A stretch of 36,780 nt of DNA, taken from Deltaproteobacteria bacterium (GTDB lineage Bacteria; Desulfobacterota; DSM-4660; Desulfatiglandales; HGW-15). Below the pieces are notes generated by a model, which saw only the letters and a list, made by a program, of their open reading frames with translations, ran no database searches and was not told where the DNA came from. Below are positions 1-8,700 of this stretch, piece by piece. The stretch covers positions 1 to 36,780 of the forward strand of contig JAGVAP010000003.1 in NCBI GenBank assembly GCA_020060215.1. Reading direction: 5' to 3'. Made by a program: the position numbers and the translations under genes. How positions within the stretch are numbered: the first letter of the stretch is position 1; the number at the start of each line of letters is the position of its first letter.

Positions 1-785
1 GATCTCATGGCAAACCTGGGGTCCCATTTCGCCTGTTGTTCAATATTGCCCTGGATGAGCGACAACGTGACCGGAGTGCCGCTTCCGGGGATCGGCCGTC
101 TCATGGCCAGGGCCCCGTAGACCAGCGTCAGCGCAACGAGAACGGCCGAGCATCCCGCCGTCAGGAATGCACTTCTTCCCGAAAGCGAATCGCCTTGTTC
201 ATCGGTCCGCTTCAGCCTGCGCGTGGAAAGAAGGAAAAGGGCTGAAGCCCCGCTGTTCGCTCCCGCGATCACGAAACTCAGCCCGTAGACACCGCCCAGG
301 TCCGCAATCTGGATCACCCACGGAAAGGCGTGCTGGGAGTACCCCAATAGCGGCCAAGGGGCAGGCAGGACCGGCATGTTCGAGCGAAGGTATTCCAGGG
401 AAACCCATAGAAACGGAGCCGCTGCCAGAGCTGCTGCCTGCCCCAGCCTGGCGGCGACCAGTCCCAGACCCAATCCGAACACCGCGAGGAACGCGCCCAA
501 ATAGAAGGTGAGCATCAGGTGGTGGAGAGGCGTATATCCCGGCACTTGAAAGAGCCAGTAGAAGATCAGGCCATTGCAGAGAACGCCGCACAGATAGGCC
601 AGGAAGAAACCGGCCGGCGCACCTTTCCGCAGGAGCGCCACCAGAAGCGGCACCAAGGCTACCCACGCCAACCCGCCAAGGTCCGCTTTCGGGTACAAGG
701 AGAACAGGAGGAGTCCGGACAGGAATGATGCACTGATCGAGAAGACGGCGCGCGAGATCGAAGCGGCTCGGGAAAGGCTATGCAC
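1..785 (-). CDS. lnt: Apolipoprotein N-acyltransferase, 5' part (runs off left edge)
   Basis: Lnt transfers an acyl chain from phospholipid to the N-terminal cysteine of lipoproteins in the inner membrane, the last step of lipoprotein maturation. The frame is open for 261 codons from a GTG at 785..783 to the window edge. It shows a string of hydrophobic segments (LLLFSLYPKADLGGLAWV near residue 25, then several more TM stretches), the family-typical EYLRS and APWPLLGYSQH stretches around residues 130-145, and near the end SLIQGNIEQQAKWDP, which is how the nitrilase-like catalytic domain of Lnt begins. The catalytic Glu/Lys/Cys lie beyond the window. There is no ATG near the start; the GTG sits inside the last codons of the upstream phosphatase gene, 8-bp overlap, which suggests translational coupling. 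A TTG four codons upstream, just after an in-frame TGA, is the only other start nearby. Partial gene; identity is fairly certain from the membrane domain plus the QGN motif. Confidence 0.88.
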   Translation of the reverse strand, partial: MHSLSRAASISRAVFSISASFLSGLLLFSLYPKADLGGLAWVALVPLLVALLRKGAPAGFFLAYLCGVLCNGLIFYWLFQVPGYTPLHHLMLTFYLGAFLAVFGLGLGLVAARLGQAAALAAAPFLWVSLEYLRSNMPVLPAPWPLLGYSQHAFPWVIQIADLGGVYGLSFVIAGANSGASALFLLSTRRLKRTDEQGDSLSGRSAFLTAGCSAVLVALTLVYGALAMRRPIPGSGTPVTLSLIQGNIEQQAKWDPRFAMR

Positions 786-3351
786 AGGAGACCACAATCA
801 CGGTGAGGTCGTCATGCTGAGCCGCTTGACCGGCGAATTCATTCACCTCGCTCAAGATCTCCTTCAGAAGAGACGGGGCATCCATGGATCGCGCTTTTCC
901 TATCACATCCGCAAGCCTTTCGAAACCGAAGATCTCCTCCCGCTCGTTCATGGCCTCCACGATACCGTCGGTGTAAAAAACGATCTTGTCTCCAGGCGCG
1001 AGTTTCAGCTGCGTCTCCCTGTATTCGGCATCTTCCAGGATTCCCAGCGGGAAGGTGTCTCCTTCGGTCTCCAGCAAGACGGTTTCCCCTTTCTCCGCTG
1101 AATAGTAAATCGGTTGGGTCTGGCCGGCACTGCAGAGACTCACGCTCCTCTCCTCTGCATGGAGGACCGCATAGAGCAGGGCCACGAACATTCCGGTCTT
1201 GATATCCTTCTTGATCCGCCGATTGGCCCGTACCATGATATCGCCCACCGTCAGATCTTCTTCGGAGAGCATCCGAAAGACGCTTCTGGATGCGGACATG
1301 ACCAGGGCACCCGAAACGCTCTTTCCGGTCACATCTCCCACCACCATGCCTACCTGGTTTTCTCCCATCTCGATGAAATCGTAAAAATCTCCACCCACCT
1401 CCCTGGCCGGCGCAGAACTGGCCACGATCTCAAACCCCGGGATCTTCGGACAGGCGGACGGCAGCATGCTCATCTGGAGATCCCTGGCGATATTCAGCTC
1501 CTCCTGCATCCGCTGCTTCTCGAGGTTTTCCTGAAACAACCGGGCGTTCTCGATGGCCACTGCCCCCTGGTGGGCAATGGTGCGCAGCAGATCGACATCT
1601 TCCCGATTGTAGAACTTCCCCGATTTCTTCTCGCCGAGGTTGAAGGACCCGATGACCTTCCCCTGAAACACCAGCGGGACGAGGAGGCTGGCCCTCAGGC
1701 TTTCGAACCCCTCGAGGCAGCTCCGGGAGACCGGCTGGTATTCGGGGTCTTCCAGCACATCGTAGCGGGTCAGCTCCCCCTTCTTGCTCGTGAGGATCTC
1801 GATGAGCGGACTCTCCGATGGAAAGGATCGATGCAGCACATCGCGATGGTTCTCGCCTTCGGCAAACGCCACCCGAAAGCTCGTCCCGTCCGCGCCCGCC
1901 AGCATCACCGAGCTGGTGCTGATGAACAGTTTCTCCTGGAAGGTTCGCGTAAGTCGCTTCAGGATGTCCCTCAGATCGAGAAGCGAGGTCATGGCATCCC
2001 CGACCTCCTGCACGATCGAGCCGTAGTCGTACTCCTTGCGGAAAAAGAGGCGATCGATAAGGGCCTGGACCCTGTCCCGCAGGGGATTGAAGACGAAGAT
2101 CACCCCCACGGTGAACAGGATCGGAAACATCTTGGACTCGGCCAGGCGGTATTGTCCCAGGTAGAAGTTGAGTACCACGCTGAGCAGGGCGTAGGCACCG
2201 ATGACCATGGCCGTCAAGACGAAGTAGCCCGCTGTGCGCTGGATGAGGGCGTCGGCGTCGAACAGGTTGTGTCGAACGATCGCGTAGGCGATGGACACGG
2301 GAAAGAAGATGGTGAAGAAGGGTATGAAATTGAAAGGGAAATAAACGTCGGCGGCAATGACACTGACCGCCAGGACCCCCGGGGGGATAAAGGCGATCCC
2401 CACACCGAACATCATCATCTTTGCACGCTGTCGGGCCTGGCTCGAGGCGGGTCGAAAATACGAGTGGAAGACCAGCCCCACGAGCATCACGAAACCAACC
2501 AGCACAAAGATCCGGGCAAATACACTCAAGCCGATATACCCGAACGACCACCCGAGTATCCGTCTGCCGACGATGTCCGGAAAGGTGGAAGAGTAGATCT
2601 GGTACCCTATCCCGGCCACCGCCGCCGGGAGATAGATCAGGTACTCCAATGCGGGGAAACGTCGGAGGATGTTCTTCCGCTCAGGGAAGATCAACCCGAG
2701 GTGCAGGAAGCAGGAGGGAAAGACACTCAGGACCAGATAGTGGAGCCTGACGAGAGAGTATGAAGAGTGAATCTCGAATCCGGTGATGCCGTAGATGCCC
2801 AGCCCGAAGCACATCACGAGGAAAAGGAGACTGGTGCGGGTGTTCGGCTTGATGGCAAATGCAATGACCCCCAGGGCGAAGATGGCCGTCCCGCACAGGA
2901 ACGGCGCAAGGAAAACCAGGATGAAGTCTTTCAGAGAAAAGAGGGTCACAGGAAGGCTGCCCTTCCATATGCGGTCCTTTCCCTGGATCACGTATTGGAT
3001 GGGGTCGCCGGGCAGCTTGCCCCTGGCGGCGTCCAGCACTTCACGGCCGCGACCGACGGCCCGGCCGTCCATCTCCAGGATGCGGTCGAGATAACGCAAC
3101 CCGGCCTGCTGGCCGGGCCACTCCCGACTGCTGAAGGAACCCACATAAGGAGGATCGTAGGGAAGAAAACCGGGGAAGGGTCGGTTGATCCAGCCGACCG
3201 CCTTGACGAAGGAGAAGACAACGCAGAAAACCCCCAGCGAGGTCAGGAGGTAGAAGGTGTACCATGAAAGTCGGACATGTCTTTCGCTACTCCTCTTCGC
3301 GGCAAACCGAGGTTCGGCTCGCTGAGGAGCCTGGCTAATTTCGGGAGACAT
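778..3351 (-). CDS. Membrane-bound GAF / SpoIIE-type PP2C serine phosphatase
   Basis: Predicted signal-responsive protein phosphatase, 857 aa, inner membrane. Residues ~29-52 form the first TM helix; residues ~60-130 look like a small PDZ-like extracytoplasmic domain (GLRYLDRILEMDGRAV); residues ~140-410 hold six or more TM helices of the kind found as sensor input in 7TM histidine kinases, ending in IAYAIVRHNLFDADALIQRT. A GAF domain covers ~445-605 and an amphipathic linker leads into a SpoIIE/PP2C domain at ~630-857. The metal-binding motifs are intact: GGDFYDF (D655), GDVTGKS (D673), SAGQTQP, FYTDGIVE (D795) and QHDDLT (D847/D848). Such enzymes usually dephosphorylate anti-sigma antagonists (STAS proteins), but no partner-switch genes are in the window, so the target is unknown. 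The ATG has only a weak ribosome site. The stop overlaps the lnt start, so the two are probably co-expressed. Confidence 0.9.
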   Translation of the reverse strand: MSPEISQAPQRAEPRFAAKRSSERHVRLSWYTFYLLTSLGVFCVVFSFVKAVGWINRPFPGFLPYDPPYVGSFSSREWPGQQAGLRYLDRILEMDGRAVGRGREVLDAARGKLPGDPIQYVIQGKDRIWKGSLPVTLFSLKDFILVFLAPFLCGTAIFALGVIAFAIKPNTRTSLLFLVMCFGLGIYGITGFEIHSSYSLVRLHYLVLSVFPSCFLHLGLIFPERKNILRRFPALEYLIYLPAAVAGIGYQIYSSTFPDIVGRRILGWSFGYIGLSVFARIFVLVGFVMLVGLVFHSYFRPASSQARQRAKMMMFGVGIAFIPPGVLAVSVIAADVYFPFNFIPFFTIFFPVSIAYAIVRHNLFDADALIQRTAGYFVLTAMVIGAYALLSVVLNFYLGQYRLAESKMFPILFTVGVIFVFNPLRDRVQALIDRLFFRKEYDYGSIVQEVGDAMTSLLDLRDILKRLTRTFQEKLFISTSSVMLAGADGTSFRVAFAEGENHRDVLHRSFPSESPLIEILTSKKGELTRYDVLEDPEYQPVSRSCLEGFESLRASLLVPLVFQGKVIGSFNLGEKKSGKFYNREDVDLLRTIAHQGAVAIENARLFQENLEKQRMQEELNIARDLQMSMLPSACPKIPGFEIVASSAPAREVGGDFYDFIEMGENQVGMVVGDVTGKSVSGALVMSASRSVFRMLSEEDLTVGDIMVRANRRIKKDIKTGMFVALLYAVLHAEERSVSLCSAGQTQPIYYSAEKGETVLLETEGDTFPLGILEDAEYRETQLKLAPGDKIVFYTDGIVEAMNEREEIFGFERLADVIGKARSMDAPSLLKEILSEVNEFAGQAAQHDDLTVIVVSCA

Positions 3352-3491
3352 GGGATACCCGATTCAATCGATTCTCCTTGCGCCTTCGTCGGGGCGCCGA
3401 AAAATACCCCTGGGAGGGCATGTAAGAAGGGCGATACGGCCGCCGATAGACGGTCCTTCCACAAAGCCTGCCGGTCCGGGGGATCCATCGC

Positions 3492-3509
3492 CGGCGGCCA
3501 TTCCCGCCG
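3492..3509 (-). terminator. GC-rich hairpin behind the giant-protein operon
   Basis: CGGCGG and CCGCCG form a 6-bp GC-only stem with a 6-nt loop about 20 nt after the stop of the 132-aa gene. There is no T-tract on the minus strand, so it would be a weak or factor-assisted terminator. The rest of 3352..3529 holds nothing recognised; the promoter of the phosphatase gene should be here. Confidence 0.22.
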
Positions 3510-3529
3510 ACGGGGAACCGAGACTAGGA

Positions 3530-3928
3530 TCAAGGTTGCCAGAATTTGATCTGGACATCAAAGGAAAAGATGGTCCCCTGTACGGTCCAATTCTTTACCT
3601 TGGTGATGATGGGGACCGGGTTTGCCCCCGGATTGATGTCGAAGAGAACCACCCCGGTCAGTATCTTGTTCAAAGGATCGTTCTCCGAGCTGGGGCAGGA
3701 CGTCCAGTTTACGACGACGGCCTGGGTCTGGACGTCGCAGTCATCCACACGCTTGACGCGCAGAGTGGCCGTACTCTCGGCCCCGCAGTCGATCACCACG
3801 ACTCCCCAGAGCTCCGGCCCCACAATGGTACCTGTCGTCGGAGGAGGCTCCGCGGCCCAGGTCGCGCTCGAAAACGCCAACGCCAGAATCGAAAACAAAA
3901 ATGTCACCAGCCTCACTCTCCTCTTCAT
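3530..3928 (-). CDS. Small secreted protein of unknown function (132 aa)
   Basis: No family recognised. The first ~26 residues are a clear Sec signal peptide (basic MKRRVR, hydrophobic core, cleavage expected after ATWAA), leaving a mature protein of about 106 aa that is acidic to neutral and beta-rich. It has three cysteines after the signal peptide (in VVIDCGAES, VDDCDVQ and WTSCPSS). There is no lipobox, TM anchor or repeat. Its start has a strong ribosome site (GGAGG, 7 nt before the ATG). It lies 54 nt behind the 571-aa gene in the same direction, so it is probably the last gene of the giant-protein operon and may act with those secreted proteins; that role is inferred from position only. 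Confidence 0.8.
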   Translation of the reverse strand: MKRRVRLVTFLFSILALAFSSATWAAEPPPTTGTIVGPELWGVVVIDCGAESTATLRVKRVDDCDVQTQAVVVNWTSCPSSENDPLNKILTGVVLFDINPGANPVPIITKVKNWTVQGTIFSFDVQIKFWQP

Positions 3929-3982
3929 TTCCCTTCCTCCTTTTCTTCACTGTCCGTAGGTCGATATTTTGGCTCTCTCGAT

Positions 3983-5698
3983 CTAAAAGAATCCGTTGAA
4001 GAATACCCTTGCCCTGACGCCCACCATCACATCCCTGGCAATGAACGACCCCTCCGCCGTGCTCATGGCCTGTATCCACAGGGTCCCGTTCGGCGCATAG
4101 ATGTTCGCCTTCACCGCACTTCCGATCCCGACCACCGCGGCCTTGGGCTCGGCCCGAAGTCCTCCCCTGTTACCGTTCCGGCCATCCACATAGATCACGA
4201 GATCCCGTGCGGTGAGGGACGTCCCCGGCTCCGGACCGATATAGCTGTCGACCCCGCCCTCCATGCGCTGCGCGATCATGATGACCGAGGGGGCGGAACA
4301 GGTCATGGAGGACTTGGCCCCGACATCGATGCTCCGGAAGTGATACTCCCCGCCCGCAAGCCGGAGCTTGCTGTTCGCTTTCAGGGACACATTGCCATAA
4401 CGCCCCGGGGGAAGGACCTTCGTCTCACGGTTGCGCACGGTGATGTTCTGGCTGCCGGGGGTGCCTTCCCGGAACTCCGGCAAGGACGTGACCGGCAATA
4501 CCAGAGGGGTCACCTGTTCGCCCTCGATGATGCCTTTGCTTTCCAGTTCGTTGTAATGGACCTCCCCTACCCTCGCCCTGTTCGCGATCGTGATGCTGTC
4601 TGCGTAGATGGGCTCCTTCACCCTCGCCCCTACTCCGATGTAGACCTCGGCGCCCTCCCTGAGCCATGGGCCCGTATCGCTCAGCACAAGGACTCCACCG
4701 CTCTCGACCTCTGCCCCGGCTTCCACCCAGACGCTGTTCATGGCAAGAACGGAGCCCTGGAATGCAGGCTGCAGGAGCACGATCTGCCTGTTTGCGATCG
4801 CGCTGCAATCCTCCGTCCAGTAGGCCGCAGATCGGTCCAGAGTGGTTTCCGCAAAGGCGTGGCGGTAGTATGCGAAGATCCGGTAGTCGGCCTGAGGAAT
4901 GCACGGGGCCTGGACACCCCAGTCGACCCAGCCCTGCATGCCTGTCTTGCCATCCAGCACGGGCTTCACCTTGGTCCAGATATCCTCGACAGTGAAATCC
5001 GCAGGGATCTCCGATGCCCTGAATATTCGCACGGGCACCTGATCCAGGGGCGAGCCCGGCAGACCGAAGATCCTCACCTGCGGCTGTGTCCCGAGTGGGG
5101 TGGATACCAACACCTGAATGACATTGGAGCCGATGTTCCCCGACCAGTTCTCCGGATCATCGAGCACCCCCAGCAGTCCGAGCTGGGTGTGCTGAACAGA
5201 CCACTTGAATCTCGTAAACGGCTGATGAGCCTCTACGGTGTACCACCCCGGTGTCTTCTTCATCATCGGGAAGAGTCCGCCCAGATCCTGGATGGTGATG
5301 GACCTTGCCCAGTCGGCCGGGAGCGACTCTGCATACTTGGTGGGGCGGCTGTTCCAGAACAGAGGAGGAGGGGGGTCGTTCACCCAGCCCGGTTCGCTCC
5401 AGGGATAACGATTCCCGCCGGGGTCGGTGACGGTCAGAGACCGATGCAACTCCACCTCGGAAAAACCCCGGTTCGTGGTGACGTCCCAGCCGGAAGTATT
5501 CCTGATTGTCATGCTGAGGGGAATGGGATCTCCCAGGGTGTATCGGGCGGTGAGTTCGGGCTGGCCGCTGTAGATTTCCAGGGCGAGACCTGACGAATCC
5601 TGCCCCCGAACCGAAGGCACGCCGACCGTGAGCGAGCACAGGAGGAGGACCGCTGGAGCAGAGAGAAAACTTCGAATACCGCGAGAACCCCTTTTCAT
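3983..5698 (-). CDS. Secreted protein with Ig-like N-terminal half and beta-solenoid-like C-terminal half (571 aa)
   Basis: The N-terminus is a Sec signal peptide (residues 1-32, hydrophobic core APAVLLLCSLTVGV) without a lipobox. Residues ~38-200 read as one or more beta-sandwich domains (GDPIPLSMTIRNTSGWDV is typical of Ig-like/BsuPI-like folds). From ~315 onward the protein consists of short beta-strand repeats with Val/Gly/Ala turns (AMNSVWVEAGAEVESGGVLVL; VLPPGRYGNVSLKANSKLRL), resembling bactofilin-like or DUF7305-like solenoids found in pilus-associated and surface proteins. The function is not known. It starts 15 nt after the stop of the giant gene, with GGAGGGGGTGA as ribosome site between stop and ATG, so it is almost surely co-transcribed with the giant protein and is a candidate partner in surface attachment or presentation. 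Confidence 0.85.
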   Translation of the reverse strand: MKRGSRGIRSFLSAPAVLLLCSLTVGVPSVRGQDSSGLALEIYSGQPELTARYTLGDPIPLSMTIRNTSGWDVTTNRGFSEVELHRSLTVTDPGGNRYPWSEPGWVNDPPPPLFWNSRPTKYAESLPADWARSITIQDLGGLFPMMKKTPGWYTVEAHQPFTRFKWSVQHTQLGLLGVLDDPENWSGNIGSNVIQVLVSTPLGTQPQVRIFGLPGSPLDQVPVRIFRASEIPADFTVEDIWTKVKPVLDGKTGMQGWVDWGVQAPCIPQADYRIFAYYRHAFAETTLDRSAAYWTEDCSAIANRQIVLLQPAFQGSVLAMNSVWVEAGAEVESGGVLVLSDTGPWLREGAEVYIGVGARVKEPIYADSITIANRARVGEVHYNELESKGIIEGEQVTPLVLPVTSLPEFREGTPGSQNITVRNRETKVLPPGRYGNVSLKANSKLRLAGGEYHFRSIDVGAKSSMTCSAPSVIMIAQRMEGGVDSYIGPEPGTSLTARDLVIYVDGRNGNRGGLRAEPKAAVVGIGSAVKANIYAPNGTLWIQAMSTAEGSFIARDVMVGVRARVFFNGFF

Positions 5699-5713
5699 CC
5701 GGTCACCCCCTCC

Positions 5714-8700
5714 CTATCGCCATTTGTTGTGAATCTGCAACCGTGCACGATATTCGTCGCACATGTAGTCGTCGCGCTTCCAGTCGGTCGAGGTGTCGTA
5801 CATCACGCACTCCTTGACGGTTGAATGGGCGGAGCCGCCGAGTGCGTGTCCGAGTTCATGGGTAATGGTGTGCTTGAGCACGCGGGCCTTCGTGTACGGC
5901 TGCCCCTGCCGGTCGTGTTCGCTGGCAAACGGGACCCTGTACGGATCGGAAGCCTGCGGGAGTTCCACGAGGCCGTTGTTGTTGATGTCGAAGGGGCTCA
6001 GCCTCCCAATGGGGCTTGGATTCTCCGGATCCCACCATTGATTCTGGTCCTCGATCCTTCTGTCTCCGTCCCACAGCTGGTTCGGTTTGCCGTCCAATCT
6101 CCCGTCCTGGGGTTTAAGCAAATCGGTCCAGTCCTCCACCTTCCAGAGAGGCTGGAGTTTCCCGTCCGGGTCCGACCAGCCGTTGCCGGTCCAGGTGGTC
6201 CCGTCGATGTACGGTCGATCGCCGAAGTAGTGTGCGAGCGGTTTTTCATAGGTCTTGGGGTGCCCGTAGCTGCTCAGTTGAATCTCGACCGGGTTGGTGC
6301 TGCAGTAACCCTTGCAGTCCCAGGTGAAATGCCTGTCTCCCAGGAGGTTACGGTCGTTGGGTAATGTCGCGCCCAGGAAGTTGATAAAGCCGTCTCCCTT
6401 CTCCTCGGTAGGAGAAGGCTCCTCCCATTCATGCTTGATGATCACGACGTTGATGGGAGGAAGCGGCTTGCGGATTCTGTAAACCGAAGCATCGCTCACC
6501 GCACCCGGGTAGGGCCGGATCAAGGTGACATTGGTGCTGCTGCTCCAGAAATTGATCGGCGTCCAGTGGCTCTCCGGGTCACCCTCCCGCTTGAACTCCC
6601 ATTCACGGAGCGGCCAGTGTGTAGCCCACCTGGTCGAGATGCCTTCCACCTTGTCTTCCCGGACACTCGCCGTCCCTTCCCGGTAGTAGACGAAATAGGT
6701 CCCGTCCTCGGTGGCATCATGGCCCCATGAGGTGATGTCGTGGACATCGATCCCCGCGTTCTCAAAGGCCTTGCCGATGGCAAACGGCGCCCGCACCGGG
6801 TCATAGCCTACCGCCCTCACGAAGACGTCCTTCCTGCGCGGATCGAGCCGCGTATGCCTGATGAGACCAGGGGCGCCGTTTTCGGTGTACAGTATTCCAC
6901 GGTACTCCTGAAAATTGTTGATCCCGTCCCCCAGGGCGGACCTGTACCCGAGGGGATTCTCGAAGATGATGGCATCCATGTCCGCGGTCGGCGCCAGCCG
7001 GTTCTGGTTATCTTCGTGCATCCAGGCAAGCCCTATGCCGTTTGCATCCGATCCCCTCGGCACCCACTTTTCACACCTTACGTTCCGGTCCGCGGGATCG
7101 GCAACCGCCACCATGGTCTTCCCGCCGAAATCCCAGGATTGCAGGTAGATCTCGTAGACCGTATCGCCTCCCGACACCGCGGCAGCCACGAGGAACGGCC
7201 CCTGCTCGAACGAGTGGATGTTCTCCGGATCGGTCTCTGGATCTACCTCCGAGAGCCCGAAATCGTACCCATGGAAATCGTACCATGGAGGATAATTCGT
7301 GACCGAAAATCGGGGATCCGGATCGTTGATCGCACGTCCTGCGTGGGCCGATGTGTCTTTGAGGACGAACTCGGCCTGTGCAGGCGCGGGTCCTGTCCCG
7401 ATCCACCTGGCTTGGACCTTCAAGGCCCTGCCGAACTCGGGCAGCCATGCGGCGGATACATCCTGACCCGAACCGTCGAGGATACTCAGGGCAAAGCCGA
7501 CCGTTTCCACCTGCAGCGGATCGGTCTTGATCCTGTACTCTTCCAGGTTCGTCTTCCCGTCGCCGTCCGAATCGATCGCCGCATCCGCAGGATCATAGGG
7601 GTCAAGGTCGTACCGGAGCTCCCAGTCGTTGGGCATACCGTCCAGATCGTAGTCATTCTCTTTCAGACAGTCGGGCCAGAGATAGCCCACGGCATTCCCA
7701 TCGACGATCCGGACCTTCTCGGGGCGATAATACTTGTCCAGCGGGTCGGTCGGGTACCTGTGCCCCAGGACATTGGCCGGTACCGAAGAACCACTCTCAT
7801 ACTCGCTTCCACACGCCGTCTCGTCGCTGTTCTGGTACTCGTCCCCATCGGTATCCAGCGGGTCGCCGGCAGGTGCCGGTGCAGGAGGTGGAGGAAGGGG
7901 CTGCACGTAGATCTCCACCTCGGGCCGGGTAATCGTTATGGAAGCGGTGCCCGAATTCCCAAAAATGTCCTGAGCGGTCACCGTGATCTCGTTGTCTCCG
8001 ACTTCGAGCGGTATGCCTGAAGCGAACCAGCTGTCGCTCCCCGAGGCAAACCCCGAGACCGTGCTGAGGCCGGCCGTGCGGCTCCAGCTCACCGAGGCGA
8101 CGGCGGTGTCGTCCAAGGCGGCGCCCCCGAGGGTGATGACGTCGAGGGCGGTTCTGTAAGTGGAGAGCTCGGTCGGTTGTTTGATCGAGACCCTGGGGTC
8201 GAGAGAGTCTTTGACCACGGTCACCGACTCGGAAAGGCTCCTCGAACCATCGCTCGCCGTGGCTACAACGATGTTCACGCCCGGAGTGAGGGGGACCACT
8301 GCGCTCCATGAATCCACTCCGGTGGCGCCTGTCCCGTTTACGGTCACTGAACTCGCCAGGGTCGATGTCCCAAGCACGGTCACCGTATCCTCGTTCGTGA
8401 AGAAGGGGCTCTGCACTGGGCTCAAGATTTCGAGCGTCATGGGAACGGTTGGGTCGGTGGACCGGAGGTACTCTTCCAGGTTGCTGACCGAATCGCCGTC
8501 ATAATCGCCACTTGGATCATCGGTGGCAGTGACCGAGTTGAAGTACTTCACCTCCCACCAGTCAGGCATGGTGTCGCCGTCGAGATCAGCATAGTCCTCT
8601 GATTCATAGGCGCCCATGTCCCATGTTTCTCCCAGCGGGCGAGCCCTTCCGTCCAGATCCCATCCCGGCGCAGTCATGGAGGTGCCGTCTACGCAGGGCG

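Noticed and set aside
199..666. 155-codon minus-strand ORF near the left edge
   Set aside because: It is in the wrong frame; the lnt frame is open across the whole stretch and shows real Lnt motifs.
1114..2763. 549-codon open frame on the plus strand
   Set aside because: Antisense to the SpoIIE-type phosphatase whose domains and catalytic residues are intact.
3350..5593. 747-codon open frame on the plus strand
   Set aside because: It lies antisense to the 571-aa secreted protein and the 132-aa gene, which have signal peptides, ribosome sites and sensible composition; the plus-strand product is His/Arg/Asp-rich with no domain, as expected of a shadow in GC-rich DNA.
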